From: Acidobacteriota bacterium
GTDB lineage: Bacteria > Aquificota > Aquificia > Aquificales > Aquificaceae
Length of the DNA stretch: 64,000 bases
Assembly: GCA_003696155.1 (NCBI GenBank)
Contig: RFFP01000017.1
Span: forward strand, 1 to 64,000
Direction: 5' to 3'
Shown here: positions 10,442 to 19,143 of the stretch, piece by piece
Layout: every line of letters starts with the position of its first letter
Numbering within the stretch: position 1 is the first letter of the stretch
Translations under genes and position numbers: made by a program
Notes under the pieces: model-generated
Database searches by the model: none
The model's input: the letters and a program-made list of their open reading frames with translations, nothing else
Told to the model about the DNA's origin: nothing

Positions 10442-10524
10442 TGCGGGTGGAGGGAGTCGAACCCTCACGGGTTAACCCCACAGGATCCTAAGTCCTGCGC
10501 GTCTGCCAGTTCCGCCACACCCGC
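10442..10524 (-). tRNA. tRNA-Leu (anticodon TAG)
   Basis: Reverse complement gcgggtgtggcggaactggcagacgcgcaggaCTTAGGAtcctgtggggttaacccgtgagggttcgactccctccacccgca; long variable arm, T-loop GTTCGACTC; CCA not encoded. Confidence 0.93.
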
Positions 10525-10597
10525 TAAGTTTATAAATTATACTACACTGTTCTTAATCACAGAAAGGCTCAAGGAAAGCTTATATTTTAACAGAACC

Positions 10598-11785
10598 ATG
10601 AAGGCTGTAGAGCTACCCCTTGAACTTGCACAAAAGTGTGTGAAGTGTGGGCTGTGTAAGTCTGTATGCCCCACCTATCCTTACAAGGAGGAGGAGGGTG
10701 GCTATGCAAGGGGTAGGCTTGCCCTTGCGGAGATGGTGCTAAAGGGTGAACTACCGCTGCAGGAAGAGGTGACAAGACAGTGGGATGAGTGTGCTATGTG
10801 CAGGCGCTGTGAGTGGATATGTCCCAACGACGTGCATTACAAAGAGGTTATGGTACAGGCAAGAGACCTGCAGAATAAGACCCTAGGGCAGGGTTTAGTG
10901 AAGTTTATGGGACTCAAGGCCTTGGAGTTTCTTCAGTCAAAAATGGGTAGAAAGGTTACCAAACTTGCGGGCAGGCTCATGGACTCCCTACCCATAGAGC
11001 ATATAAAAACACCCTTCCCTACGGGTGCGGTCAAGTTCATGCCCAAGCCAACCGCAAAGGCCTTCGGGCTAAGGGGTAAGGAGTTTAAGGCAGAGAAGGA
11101 AAGGGGAAGACTGCTTTTCTTTACAGGCTGTATGATAGATGCCTTCTACGGAAAGACGGGAGAAAGTGTCATAAAGCTTATGAACAAAGCGGGTTATACG
11201 GTTATAGTTCCAGAGGATATAAGATGCTGTGGTGCACCCCACTATTACTCGGGCAACCTTCCAGCCTTTGAAAAGCTCAAAGAGCACAACCTGAAGGAGA
11301 TGGAAAGGTATGAGCATGATGCCATAGTGGTTGCCTGTCCCACCTGTGGCGGTGCCCTTCAGGAAGACTACCGCATACAGAAGAAGGTCTATGATTTTGC
11401 CGAGCTCATATTTGAAAGCCCTTTAAGGTTTAGGGGAAAGGGTGAAAGGGTAACTTTTCACGTTCCCTGCCACTCCTACAGTGCCATGAAGGTAAATGAT
11501 GAGGTATTCTACGGTGTGATAGAGTCTGTTGAAGATGCGGAGCTCCGCCGTGCACAGAAGGATAAATCCTGTTGCGGCTTTGCAGGACTCTTTTCCATAA
11601 CAAACCCAGGCATGGCTGATAAGATACAGGAGGAGAAGGTCCAGGATCTAAGGGAAACGCAGGCTAACATGATTCTAACCACATGCCCCGGGTGTGTTCT
11701 TAACTTAAGGGATGGGACTAAAAAGCACAAAACGGAGCAGGATGTTATGCACCTTGCAGACTATCTCGCCCAAAGGCTTGAATAG
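10598..11785 (+). CDS. GlpC/GlcF/HdrD-like (Fe-S)-binding oxidoreductase subunit with two CCG domains
   Basis: CVKCGLCKSVCP, CAMCRRCEWICP, RCCGAPHYYSGN, KSCCGFAGLF; ATG at 10598. Confidence 0.88.
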   Translation: MKAVELPLELAQKCVKCGLCKSVCPTYPYKEEEGGYARGRLALAEMVLKGELPLQEEVTRQWDECAMCRRCEWICPNDVHYKEVMVQARDLQNKTLGQGLVKFMGLKALEFLQSKMGRKVTKLAGRLMDSLPIEHIKTPFPTGAVKFMPKPTAKAFGLRGKEFKAEKERGRLLFFTGCMIDAFYGKTGESVIKLMNKAGYTVIVPEDIRCCGAPHYYSGNLPAFEKLKEHNLKEMERYEHDAIVVACPTCGGALQEDYRIQKKVYDFAELIFESPLRFRGKGERVTFHVPCHSYSAMKVNDEVFYGVIESVEDAELRRAQKDKSCCGFAGLFSITNPGMADKIQEEKVQDLRETQANMILTTCPGCVLNLRDGTKKHKTEQDVMHLADYLAQRLE

Positions 11786-11815
11786 GTCTGGGCTTTAGTT
11801 ATATTAATAGGGACT

Positions 11816-12124
11816 ATGGAGCTTGAGATTATAGAAAAGTTGAAAGACATAAGGGACCCTGAGATACCTATAGATATAGTGAGCCTTGGGCTTATATACG
11901 GCGTTCAGCTAAAGGATAAGGTTGCATACATAGACATGACACTTACCGTGCCATCCTGCCCAGCGAGGGGCTTTTTCGCCCAGTACATAAGGGAGCACCT
12001 GTTGAAAAACTTTCCCAACTTAAAGGATGTTGTGATAAACTTTGTATTCGAGCCTGCTTGGAGCAGAGATAAGATATCGGAGGAAGGTCTTGAGAAACTA
12101 AGGAGTATGGGATGGAATATCTGA
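11816..12124 (+). CDS. DUF59/MIP18-family Fe-S assembly factor (SufT/PaaD-like)
   Basis: LKDIRDPEIPIDIVSLGLIYGV...MTLTVPSCPA. Confidence 0.9.
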   Translation: MELEIIEKLKDIRDPEIPIDIVSLGLIYGVQLKDKVAYIDMTLTVPSCPARGFFAQYIREHLLKNFPNLKDVVINFVFEPAWSRDKISEEGLEKLRSMGWNI

Positions 12125-12597
12125 AGGACAAGTTTAGAGCTCTTGCGGAGGCTATAGAAAGGGAGTCGGTCCTTATACACCGAGCCGCCCTCGTGGATGG
12201 ATACAAGGACCTTTATAAATTTAGTAAGCTTGGACTGGATAAGGTGATCAAGAAGGCAACCGAGTATGGAGGTCGGAAGGGGGCAAAGATACTAAAGGAA
12301 AGGTATGGCATATACACCGATAGACTTGACGAAGCCATGGATATACTTACGGTAATAGCGGAGTCTTCAAGGCTACTTGATGTGTTTGAGTACAACCTGG
12401 AAAAGATGGAAGTGTACGTGGATGGCTCCATACTCGTAGAGGCTGTGGGTGAGAGTAAAAAGCCCGTATGCGAGCCTATGGCAGGTTTCTTTGAGGGCTT
12501 TCTCAGTGAGCTCCTCGGTAAAAACCTTAGCGTTAGAGAAGTAGCCTGCAGGGCTCAGGGTAATGAGAGGTGCCTTTTTAAGATAGAGCAAAAGTAG
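12112..12597 (+). CDS. V4R (4-vinyl reductase) domain protein
   Basis: C-terminal YVDGSILVEAVGESKKPVCEPMAGFFEGFLSELLGKNLSVREVACRAQGNERCLFKI. Confidence 0.8.
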   Translation: MEYLKDKFRALAEAIERESVLIHRAALVDGYKDLYKFSKLGLDKVIKKATEYGGRKGAKILKERYGIYTDRLDEAMDILTVIAESSRLLDVFEYNLEKMEVYVDGSILVEAVGESKKPVCEPMAGFFEGFLSELLGKNLSVREVACRAQGNERCLFKIEQK

Positions 12598-12598
12598 G

Positions 12599-12997
12599 AT
12601 GGCTGTTATAAGGATAAGAAACACCAAGCATACAAGCTTTGTCAACATAACCAGTCAGGTAAGGGAAGTGGTCAAAAACTCGGGAGTAAAGTCTGGGCTT
12701 TGCCTTGTTTACGTTCCTCATACAACCGCCTGTGTGTTTATAAACGAGGGGGCAGACCCTGATGTGATAAGGGATATTGCTTACTCTTTGGAGAAGCTCA
12801 TACCTTGGAAGGACAACTACGCTCATTCAGAGGGCAACTCTGCAGCCCATATAAGGAGCTCCCTAATAGGCAATTCAAGGGTTATACCCATAGAGGATGG
12901 TGACCTCATGCTGGGAACATGGGAGGCTATATTCCTTGCGGAGTTTGACGGACCAAGGGAGAGAAAGGTAATAGTTAAGGTTATAAAGGAGGATTAG
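12599..12997 (+). CDS. YjbQ/UPF0047 family protein
   Basis: VYVPHTTACVFINEGADPDV...GNSAAHIRSSLIG...LGTWEAIFLAEFDGPRERKV. Confidence 0.93.
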   Translation: MAVIRIRNTKHTSFVNITSQVREVVKNSGVKSGLCLVYVPHTTACVFINEGADPDVIRDIAYSLEKLIPWKDNYAHSEGNSAAHIRSSLIGNSRVIPIEDGDLMLGTWEAIFLAEFDGPRERKVIVKVIKED

Positions 12998-14287
12998 ATG
13001 GAGTATCTTTTGGCCTTTTTAGTTCTAGTTGGCGTTCTCATATGGTTTCATGAGCTTGGGCACTTTTTGATGGCTAAGCTCTTTGGTGTGAAGGTTGAGG
13101 TCTTCTCCATAGGCTTTGGTCCTGTGCTCTTTAGGAAGTTTATGGGAGAGACCGAGTACCGAATCTCCGCCTTACCCCTTGGTGGCTTTGTAAAGCTTTA
13201 CGGTGAAGAGGAAAACATACAGGACCCAAGAGCCTTTTCTTCAAAAAAGAACTGGCAGAAGATACTAATAGCCTTTGGCGGTCCCCTCTTCAACTTCATA
13301 TTGGCTGTTCTCTTCTTTACCCTTCTTGCAAGTGTGGTAAGAGATGTACCCAAGTATACCTATGAAAAGCCACTTGTAGGTTACGTGGTTGAGGGTAGCC
13401 TTGCCCACAGGATGGGTATTAGGGAAGGGGACCTAATTCTGGAGGTCAACTCAAAGGAGGTCAGAAACTGGAAGGAGCTGGAGAAGGTGGTCTTTGAAAA
13501 AGTGCTCTCAAAGGAATGGAAGGTAAAGGTTCTCAGGGATGGCAGGGAGGTCACCCTCAACATAAAGGGTAGTGTTAGCAGGTTTGGGGGCTTTGGTGCA
13601 GAGCCGTGGCTCCCCGCAGTGGTGGGAAGGGTAATAGAGAACAGTCCAGCGCATCAGGTTGGTATAAGGGAAGGTGATAGGGTGCTGGAGGTAAACGGCA
13701 ATAGGGTTGCAGGGTGGTATGAACTTGTGGATGTCCTCAGGAAAGGTAAGGGTGAACCTGTAAGGCTAAAGCTTCAGAGGGATGGAAGGACTGAAGACAT
13801 AACCGTTGTACCGAGATTGGAACAGGGCAGACCTGTGCTGGGACTGACGCCTTATGTTGAAAAGATTGAGGTTAAAGAGCCTTTACACAGTGCTATTGTA
13901 GATGGAGTAGAAAGAACTTACACCCTGACCCTTCTTTCCCTTAAGGCTCTGTGGAGCATAGTTACAGGAGAGCTCTCCCTAAGAACCTTGGGGGGACCCA
14001 TAGCCATTGCCCAGCTTGCAGGCGAGTCTGCTCAGCAGGGAATCTTTCCCTTTATAGGTATGATGGCCTTTATATCCGTTCAGCTGGCCGTTTTTAACCT
14101 CATACCCCTGCCTGTGCTCGATGGAGGGCTCATTCTCCTCTTCTTAATAGAAGGTCTCCGCAGGAAACCCCTTTCCCAAAGGTTTAAGGAGGCTTGGGTC
14201 AAGGCTGGCTATGCTATAGTCATAGCCCTTGCTGGCTTTGTGCTCATAAACGACCTTCTCAGGCTCTTAAGTGGTGGAAAGCTTTAG
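12998..14287 (+). CDS. rseP: RIP metalloprotease RseP (site-2 protease)
   Basis: [27 protein letters not shown], two PDZ-like regions, [11 protein letters not shown]. Confidence 0.95.
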   Translation: MEYLLAFLVLVGVLIWFHELGHFLMAKLFGVKVEVFSIGFGPVLFRKFMGETEYRISALPLGGFVKLYGEEENIQDPRAFSSKKNWQKILIAFGGPLFNFILAVLFFTLLASVVRDVPKYTYEKPLVGYVVEGSLAHRMGIREGDLILEVNSKEVRNWKELEKVVFEKVLSKEWKVKVLRDGREVTLNIKGSVSRFGGFGAEPWLPAVVGRVIENSPAHQVGIREGDRVLEVNGNRVAGWYELVDVLRKGKGEPVRLKLQRDGRTEDITVVPRLEQGRPVLGLTPYVEKIEVKEPLHSAIVDGVERTYTLTLLSLKALWSIVTGELSLRTLGGPIAIAQLAGESAQQGIFPFIGMMAFISVQLAVFNLIPLPVLDGGLILLFLIEGLRRKPLSQRFKEAWVKAGYAIVIALAGFVLINDLLRLLSGGKL

Positions 14288-14937
14288 AAGGGCCTTCCTG
14301 GGACCCTCTCCCAGTCCTTTAGGAAAAGCTCTATACCCTTTTCGGTAAGCGGGTGTTGGAAGAGTTTCTTCATAACTTCAAAGGGCATGGTGCATATGTC
14401 CGCGCCTATTAAGGCGGCCTCGACCACATGCATAGGATGTCTGACGCTTGCCACTATTATCTGGGTTTCTATTTGGTAGTTTTCAAATATCTGCTTTACC
14501 TCCCTTATGAGCTTCATACCATCGCTGGACACATCGTCGATCCTGCCTATGAAGGGAGAGACGTAGCTTGCACCGGCCTTTGCGGCGATTAGAGCCTGAG
14601 ATGGTGAAAAGACCAGGGTTACATTTGTAGGGATTCCTTCGGATTCTAGGACTTGCACCGCCTTCATCCCCTCAGGAATCATGGGTATTTTAACCACCAC
14701 GTTATCCCCAAGCTCTGCGAGCATTCTACCCTCCCTTATCATACCCTCTGCGTCTCTTGAAACCGTTTCCAAGCTTACTGGTCCATCTACAAGCTCGAGT
14801 ATCTCTTTTGCTACTTCTAGGAAGGGTCTTCCAGTTTTGGCTATAAGGCTTGGGTTTGTAGTAACACCATCCAGTATACCCCAATCAAGGGCTTGTCTTA
14901 TTTCATCCACCATACCTGTATCAAGAAAGAACTCCAT
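14284..14937 (-). CDS. tal: Transaldolase / fructose-6-phosphate aldolase-like
   Basis: [51 protein letters not shown]. Confidence 0.93.
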   Translation of the reverse strand: MEFFLDTGMVDEIRQALDWGILDGVTTNPSLIAKTGRPFLEVAKEILELVDGPVSLETVSRDAEGMIREGRMLAELGDNVVVKIPMIPEGMKAVQVLESEGIPTNVTLVFSPSQALIAAKAGASYVSPFIGRIDDVSSDGMKLIREVKQIFENYQIETQIIVASVRHPMHVVEAALIGADICTMPFEVMKKLFQHPLTEKGIELFLKDWERVPGRPF

Positions 14938-14939
14938 CT

Positions 14940-15308
14940 TTACACCTCCTGAAGGATTCTCTGACCTTTTACAACACCTACAAAGACCTTCCTTATTATA
15001 CCATCCTTAACTACGACCGTGGTGGGGGTTGCCATAATACCAAGCTCTTTGGCCATCCTTCCACCCTCGGGCATAAGCACATCCACCTCAAGCACCCGGA
15101 CCTTCCCCTTTAGCCTTTCTATCTCTGGCTTCATAAGCCTGCAGGCACCGCAGCGCTCTGAGTAAAAGTAGACCACACCTTCCTTTAAATGGGGGAATTC
15201 TCTTCCCTGCATCCTTTTACCTCTAAGTTGAGTGTAGAACCTAAGTATGAGCATAAAGCTGAAAAAGAGTGCTAAGAAAAGAGCTATAAGCTTAAGCAGG
15301 CCTTCCAT
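14940..15308 (-). CDS. Membrane-anchored thioredoxin-fold protein
   Basis: N-terminal TM segment, [17 protein letters not shown] (CxxC). Confidence 0.8.
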   Translation of the reverse strand: MEGLLKLIALFLALFFSFMLILRFYTQLRGKRMQGREFPHLKEGVVYFYSERCGACRLMKPEIERLKGKVRVLEVDVLMPEGGRMAKELGIMATPTTVVVKDGIIRKVFVGVVKGQRILQEV

Positions 15309-16056
15309 GACCTTCCTCCAAAAGTCCTACTGCCTTTTTGAGCTTTCTGATCTCTTCACCTGTGAGGTCCCTCCACTGGCCAGGTTTTAGCTTCCCCAAG
15401 CTTATGGGTCCTATAGAGGTCCTCTTCAGTCTGAGTACCTTATGTCCAAAGTGGGAGACAAACCTCTTTACTATGTGCTTCCTTCCCTCATGAAAAACCA
15501 CCTCAACGAGACTCCCATTTTTCTCGTGTTTTACGAGCCTAACGCTGATGGGCTTTGCAAAGCCATCCTCCAACTGGGCTCCCTTTTCCATCTTCTTCAG
15601 AGTCTCTTGGCTGACCTTACCCCACACCCAAACCAGATAGGTCTTTGGAAGCCCATACCTTGGGTGCATTACTCTACTTGCCAGCTCACCATCGTTGGTG
15701 AGGAGCAAAAGCCCTTCTGCGTTATAGTCAAGCCTTCCGGCAGGGTATACCCTCTCTGGTATATCCTTGATAAACTCCTCTATGGTCTTCTTCCCACCCT
15801 TTGCTGGTCCTAGGGCTGTAAGATAACAGCAAGGTTTGTAGAAGGCTATGTACCTACGCTTCAAGGGTTTGACCACCCTGGAGTCCACCTCAACCACGTC
15901 CCTTTCTGGGTCTACTCTCCAACCGAGCTCCTTCACCACAAGACCGTTTACTCTAACCTTACCCTCTAGTATGAGCTGTTCTGCCTTCCTCCTTGAGGTT
16001 ATACCGCACATAGAGAGGTATCTGTTGAGCCTTACCAGTAGCGTTCTTCTCTCCAT
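15292..16056 (-). CDS. Pseudouridine synthase (RluB/RsuA family)
   Basis: S4 domain RLNRYLSMCGITSRRKAEQLI, AGRLDYNAEGLLLLTNDG. Confidence 0.93.
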   Translation of the reverse strand: MERRTLLVRLNRYLSMCGITSRRKAEQLILEGKVRVNGLVVKELGWRVDPERDVVEVDSRVVKPLKRRYIAFYKPCCYLTALGPAKGGKKTIEEFIKDIPERVYPAGRLDYNAEGLLLLTNDGELASRVMHPRYGLPKTYLVWVWGKVSQETLKKMEKGAQLEDGFAKPISVRLVKHEKNGSLVEVVFHEGRKHIVKRFVSHFGHKVLRLKRTSIGPISLGKLKPGQWRDLTGEEIRKLKKAVGLLEEGHGRPA

Positions 16057-16628
16057 GGGTCTCCGCGCATATTATAGCCCCTCTGCTCCCAAAAGCCCGG
16101 CACATCTTCCCTTAGCAGTTCCATACCCCACACGTATTTGGCACTCTTCCACGCGTAAAGTTTTGGCACCACAAGCCTTAGGGGGTAGCCGTGCTCTTTT
16201 GGTATGGGCTTGCCCTGCATCTTGAAGGCTAAAAGGCTGTCCTCTTCCCAGAGGTAGGAAAGGGGAAGGTTTGTAGTGTATCCCTCAAGGCAGTGTAAAA
16301 GGACAAAGTTCGCATGGGTTTTTGGTTTGACAAGCTCAAGAATGTACCTTGTCTGCACACCTTCCCACAGTACGTCCTTTACACTCCAACGCGTAACGCA
16401 GTGAAAGTCTGCAAGAAGCTCCACAGAGGGCATAGATAGGATTTGAGTGTAGGTAAGCTCCAGAGGATTTTCCACTTCACCCCAGACCTTAAAGCGATAA
16501 GACTCCATATCCCAATCGGGTATATGGTCAACTATGTCATAAACTATGGGGGCGGATATCCACCTTTGGCCAGGTGGCAGTCTGTCTTCCCTTAGGTTTA
16601 TGTCGCTCACTATTCTTTTTCTGTCCAT
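16032..16628 (-). CDS. Molybdopterin-dependent oxidoreductase (sulfite oxidase/YedY fold)
   Basis: DFHCVTRWSVKDVLWEG, EHGYPLRLVVPKLYAWKSAKYVWGMEL; start at MDRKRIV. Confidence 0.87.
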   Translation of the reverse strand: MDRKRIVSDINLREDRLPPGQRWISAPIVYDIVDHIPDWDMESYRFKVWGEVENPLELTYTQILSMPSVELLADFHCVTRWSVKDVLWEGVQTRYILELVKPKTHANFVLLHCLEGYTTNLPLSYLWEEDSLLAFKMQGKPIPKEHGYPLRLVVPKLYAWKSAKYVWGMELLREDVPGFWEQRGYNMRGDPWREERYW

Positions 16629-16648
16629 GGCCGTATTTAATCTATTCC

Positions 16649-16676
16649 TTGACGTTAGGATGGCAGGGTCTATATT
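16649..16676 (+). promoter_or_regulatory. Candidate sigma70-type promoter of tmRNA
   Basis: TTGACG-N16-TATATT(ATAAT) just upstream of tmRNA. Confidence 0.55.
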
Positions 16677-16693
16677 ATAATTAAGACTTCCAA

Positions 16694-17040
16694 GGGGGCG
16701 AACGGGTTCGACGGGAACCGTAGGACAGGGTTGCAGGCAGGGTGGCAACCTAAAGAGCCGACCCAAAACACTTCCCGAAAGGGAACTGGCACTCGCTGCC
16801 TAACTAAAGGCAGTGGCTCTGCAACCGCTTCACCCCTGGGTGGTTGACAGGGCTCAGAGACAGGGGCGTAGGGTTAAGGTGGTGCGAGCTACGCCTCGAC
16901 CCGAAAACCCATAGCTCGCTCGCCTATGGGAGTTTGACGGTGGACGGCCATAGGTCAGAGGTAAACACCGTCTAAGCCTGTAGAGGCTCTGGTCTCCGGG
17001 CGGTTTTCGGACGCGGGTTCGATTCCCGCCGCCTCCACCA
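16694..17040 (+). ncRNA. ssrA: tmRNA
   Basis: 5' gggggcgaacgggttcgacgggaa..., tag ORF ending ...PERELALAA-taa, 3' TLD ...gcgggttcgattcccgccgcctccacca. Confidence 0.96.
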
Positions 17041-17045
17041 AAGCT

Positions 17046-17372
17046 TTAGCTTGCCTTAGACCCTTCCTTCAGGTCTCTATCGGGCACTATCAAGGACAGG
17101 CTTTCACCGTCCGATAGGGCGAGAACCATACCCTGAGATTCTATGCCGAATATCTTCCTAGGCTTTAAGTTTGCAAGAACGAGTATCTTTTTTCCTATGA
17201 GCTCCTCCGGGCTATAGTGTTTGGCTATGCCAGCCACCAGCTCCCTCTCTTCCTGTCCTAGGGAAACTCCAAGTCTTAGAAGCTTCTCCGAGCCTTCAAC
17301 CCTCTCTGCCCATAGCACCTTTGCCAACCTTATGTCCAACTTCAGAAAGTCTTCTATACCTATATGTTCCAT
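17046..17372 (-). CDS. tRNA-binding (Trbp111 / MetRS beta-like) protein
   Basis: IEDFLKLDIRLAKVLWAERVEGSEKLLRLGVSLGQEERELVAGIAKHY. Confidence 0.92.
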   Translation of the reverse strand: MEHIGIEDFLKLDIRLAKVLWAERVEGSEKLLRLGVSLGQEERELVAGIAKHYSPEELIGKKILVLANLKPRKIFGIESQGMVLALSDGESLSLIVPDRDLKEGSKAS

Positions 17373-17375
17373 GAT

Positions 17376-18191
17376 TCAGAAGTGTATATCACAGGTCTGC
17401 TCATACTCTATAAGCTCCCTTATGGTGGGCTTTTCACCACAGAGAGGACAGGCTGGGTCCTTACGCAGCTTCACCTTTCTAAAGTCCATGGATAGGGCAT
17501 CCATAACTAAGAGCTTACCCACTAAGGGCTCACCTATGCCCAAGAGGAGCTTTATGGCTTCTGTAGCCTGTATGCATCCCATTATGCCACCTATGGAGCC
17601 TAGTATGCCTGCCTCTTGACAGGATGGGACAAGACCGGGCGGTGGTGGCTCTGGGAATAAGCACCTGTAACAGGGGGAGTTTTCCTTGTCTCTGAAGTCA
17701 AAGAGGCTTATCTGACCTTCAAACCTCAGCATGGCTGCGGAGACGAGGGGTTTGCCCATGAAGTAGCAGGCATCGTTTATAAGGAAGCGTGTAGGGAAAT
17801 TGTCAGTGCCATCGAGTATTACATCAAAGTCCTTTATTATATCCATTATGTTGGACTTGTTTATCATAGTGTTGTAAGTGACAACCTTTACATCTGGGTT
17901 AAGCTTCTCCACCGTCTGCCTTGCGGATTCCACCTTTGGCACCCCTACCCTTTCTGTGTTATGGAGTATCTGCCTTTGCAGGTTGGAAAAGTCAACCACA
18001 TCGAAGTCCACTATACCTATGGTGCCCACACCAGCAGCAGCAAGGTAGTATATGGAAGGAGAGCCAAGACCTCCAGCACCTATTACTAAAACCTTAGACT
18101 TTAGGAGCTTTTCCTGACCTTTTCCCCCGACCTCTGGCAGTATTATATGCCTTGCATAGCGCCTTATTTGCTCTTCGGTAAACTGGAACAT
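17376..18191 (-). CDS. ThiF/MoeB/HesA-family adenylyltransferase
   Basis: VLVIGAGGLGSPSIYYLAAAGVGTIGIVDFDVVDFSNLQRQILH; CPLCGEKP. Confidence 0.92.
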   Translation of the reverse strand: MFQFTEEQIRRYARHIILPEVGGKGQEKLLKSKVLVIGAGGLGSPSIYYLAAAGVGTIGIVDFDVVDFSNLQRQILHNTERVGVPKVESARQTVEKLNPDVKVVTYNTMINKSNIMDIIKDFDVILDGTDNFPTRFLINDACYFMGKPLVSAAMLRFEGQISLFDFRDKENSPCYRCLFPEPPPPGLVPSCQEAGILGSIGGIMGCIQATEAIKLLLGIGEPLVGKLLVMDALSMDFRKVKLRKDPACPLCGEKPTIRELIEYEQTCDIHF

Positions 18192-18271
18192 AGTTTAAAA
18201 ATTATACCAACGTTAAAGCCCTAGAAGTATATTATTAAACCTATGACCTTAATCATTCTTGGAGGTATGTT

Positions 18272-19036
18272 ATGAAAAACGTAATCTTCAACACACCTGA
18301 ACATAAGGTGGTATTCTTTGAGGAGTTAACTCCAGCTTCTGCTGTGCAGTCAAACCAAACACTCATAATCCATAAGGGGGAGGGGATGCTCCTTGACCCA
18401 GGCGGTCATAAGGTCTTTTCCAAGCTCCTCTCCGACCTTTCCATATACATACCACCCAACCACATCAGGTATATATTCCTATCCCACCAAGACCCAGATA
18501 TAGTAGCCTCCATAAACGGCTGGCTTATGACTACCAAGGCGGTCGCCTATATATCTAAACTTTGGATGAGGTTTTTACCACACTTTGGGCTCGATTCCCA
18601 GCTTGAGGATAGGGTTTTTCCCGTGGACGATGGGGGAACTGTCCTTGAACTCGGTGGAGACTGTAAGATATATATACTTCCCGCACACTTTCTGCACTCA
18701 GAGGGTAACTTCCAGGTTTATGACCCATGTTCTAAGATACTCTTCTCTGGAGACTTGGGGGCCTCTCTTGGTCAGGACTACTTTGTGGTTGAGGACTTTG
18801 ATGCCCACATAAAGTACATGGAGGGATTTCACCGTAGATACATGGTTAGCAACAAGATACTCAGGTTCTGGGCTAACATGGTTCGCAACTTGGACATAGA
18901 GATGATAGTGCCCCAGCACGGTGCCATATTCAAGGGTAAGGACATGGTAAACAGGTTCATAGAGTGGCTGGAGAACCTTGAGGTGGGGATAGACCTTATG
19001 ACACAGGACCGCTATAAGGTCCCAGGCTCACCCTAA
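18272..19036 (+). CDS. Stand-alone MBL-fold/ODP-like (FprA diiron domain) protein
   Basis: IFLSHQDPDIVASINGW, ILPAHFLHSEGNFQVYD, ILFSGDLGAS, IVPQHGAIFKG; no flavodoxin domain. Confidence 0.82.
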   Translation: MKNVIFNTPEHKVVFFEELTPASAVQSNQTLIIHKGEGMLLDPGGHKVFSKLLSDLSIYIPPNHIRYIFLSHQDPDIVASINGWLMTTKAVAYISKLWMRFLPHFGLDSQLEDRVFPVDDGGTVLELGGDCKIYILPAHFLHSEGNFQVYDPCSKILFSGDLGASLGQDYFVVEDFDAHIKYMEGFHRRYMVSNKILRFWANMVRNLDIEMIVPQHGAIFKGKDMVNRFIEWLENLEVGIDLMTQDRYKVPGSP

Positions 19037-19143
19037 GAAAATCACGATCTTACCCCAACTTAAGGATGTGAGGGTTAAAGAAAAGCATCCCAACGCTCTA
19101 AAGACCTTGAAGCATATCTCATCCTTGCCTACTCTATACCGTC

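Noticed and set aside
10325-10597. N-terminal extension of the Fe-S protein ORF (10325..11785)
   Set aside because: Runs antisense through tig and across tRNA-Leu; a good ATG at 10598 begins the conserved domain.
16629-16766. Upstream extension of the YedY-like ORF
   Set aside because: Overlaps tmRNA 5' end and its promoter; conserved protein begins at MDRKRIV (16628).
16694-17040. Additional tRNA at the GGTTCGATTCCCGCC segment
   Set aside because: This is the tRNA-like 3' domain of tmRNA.
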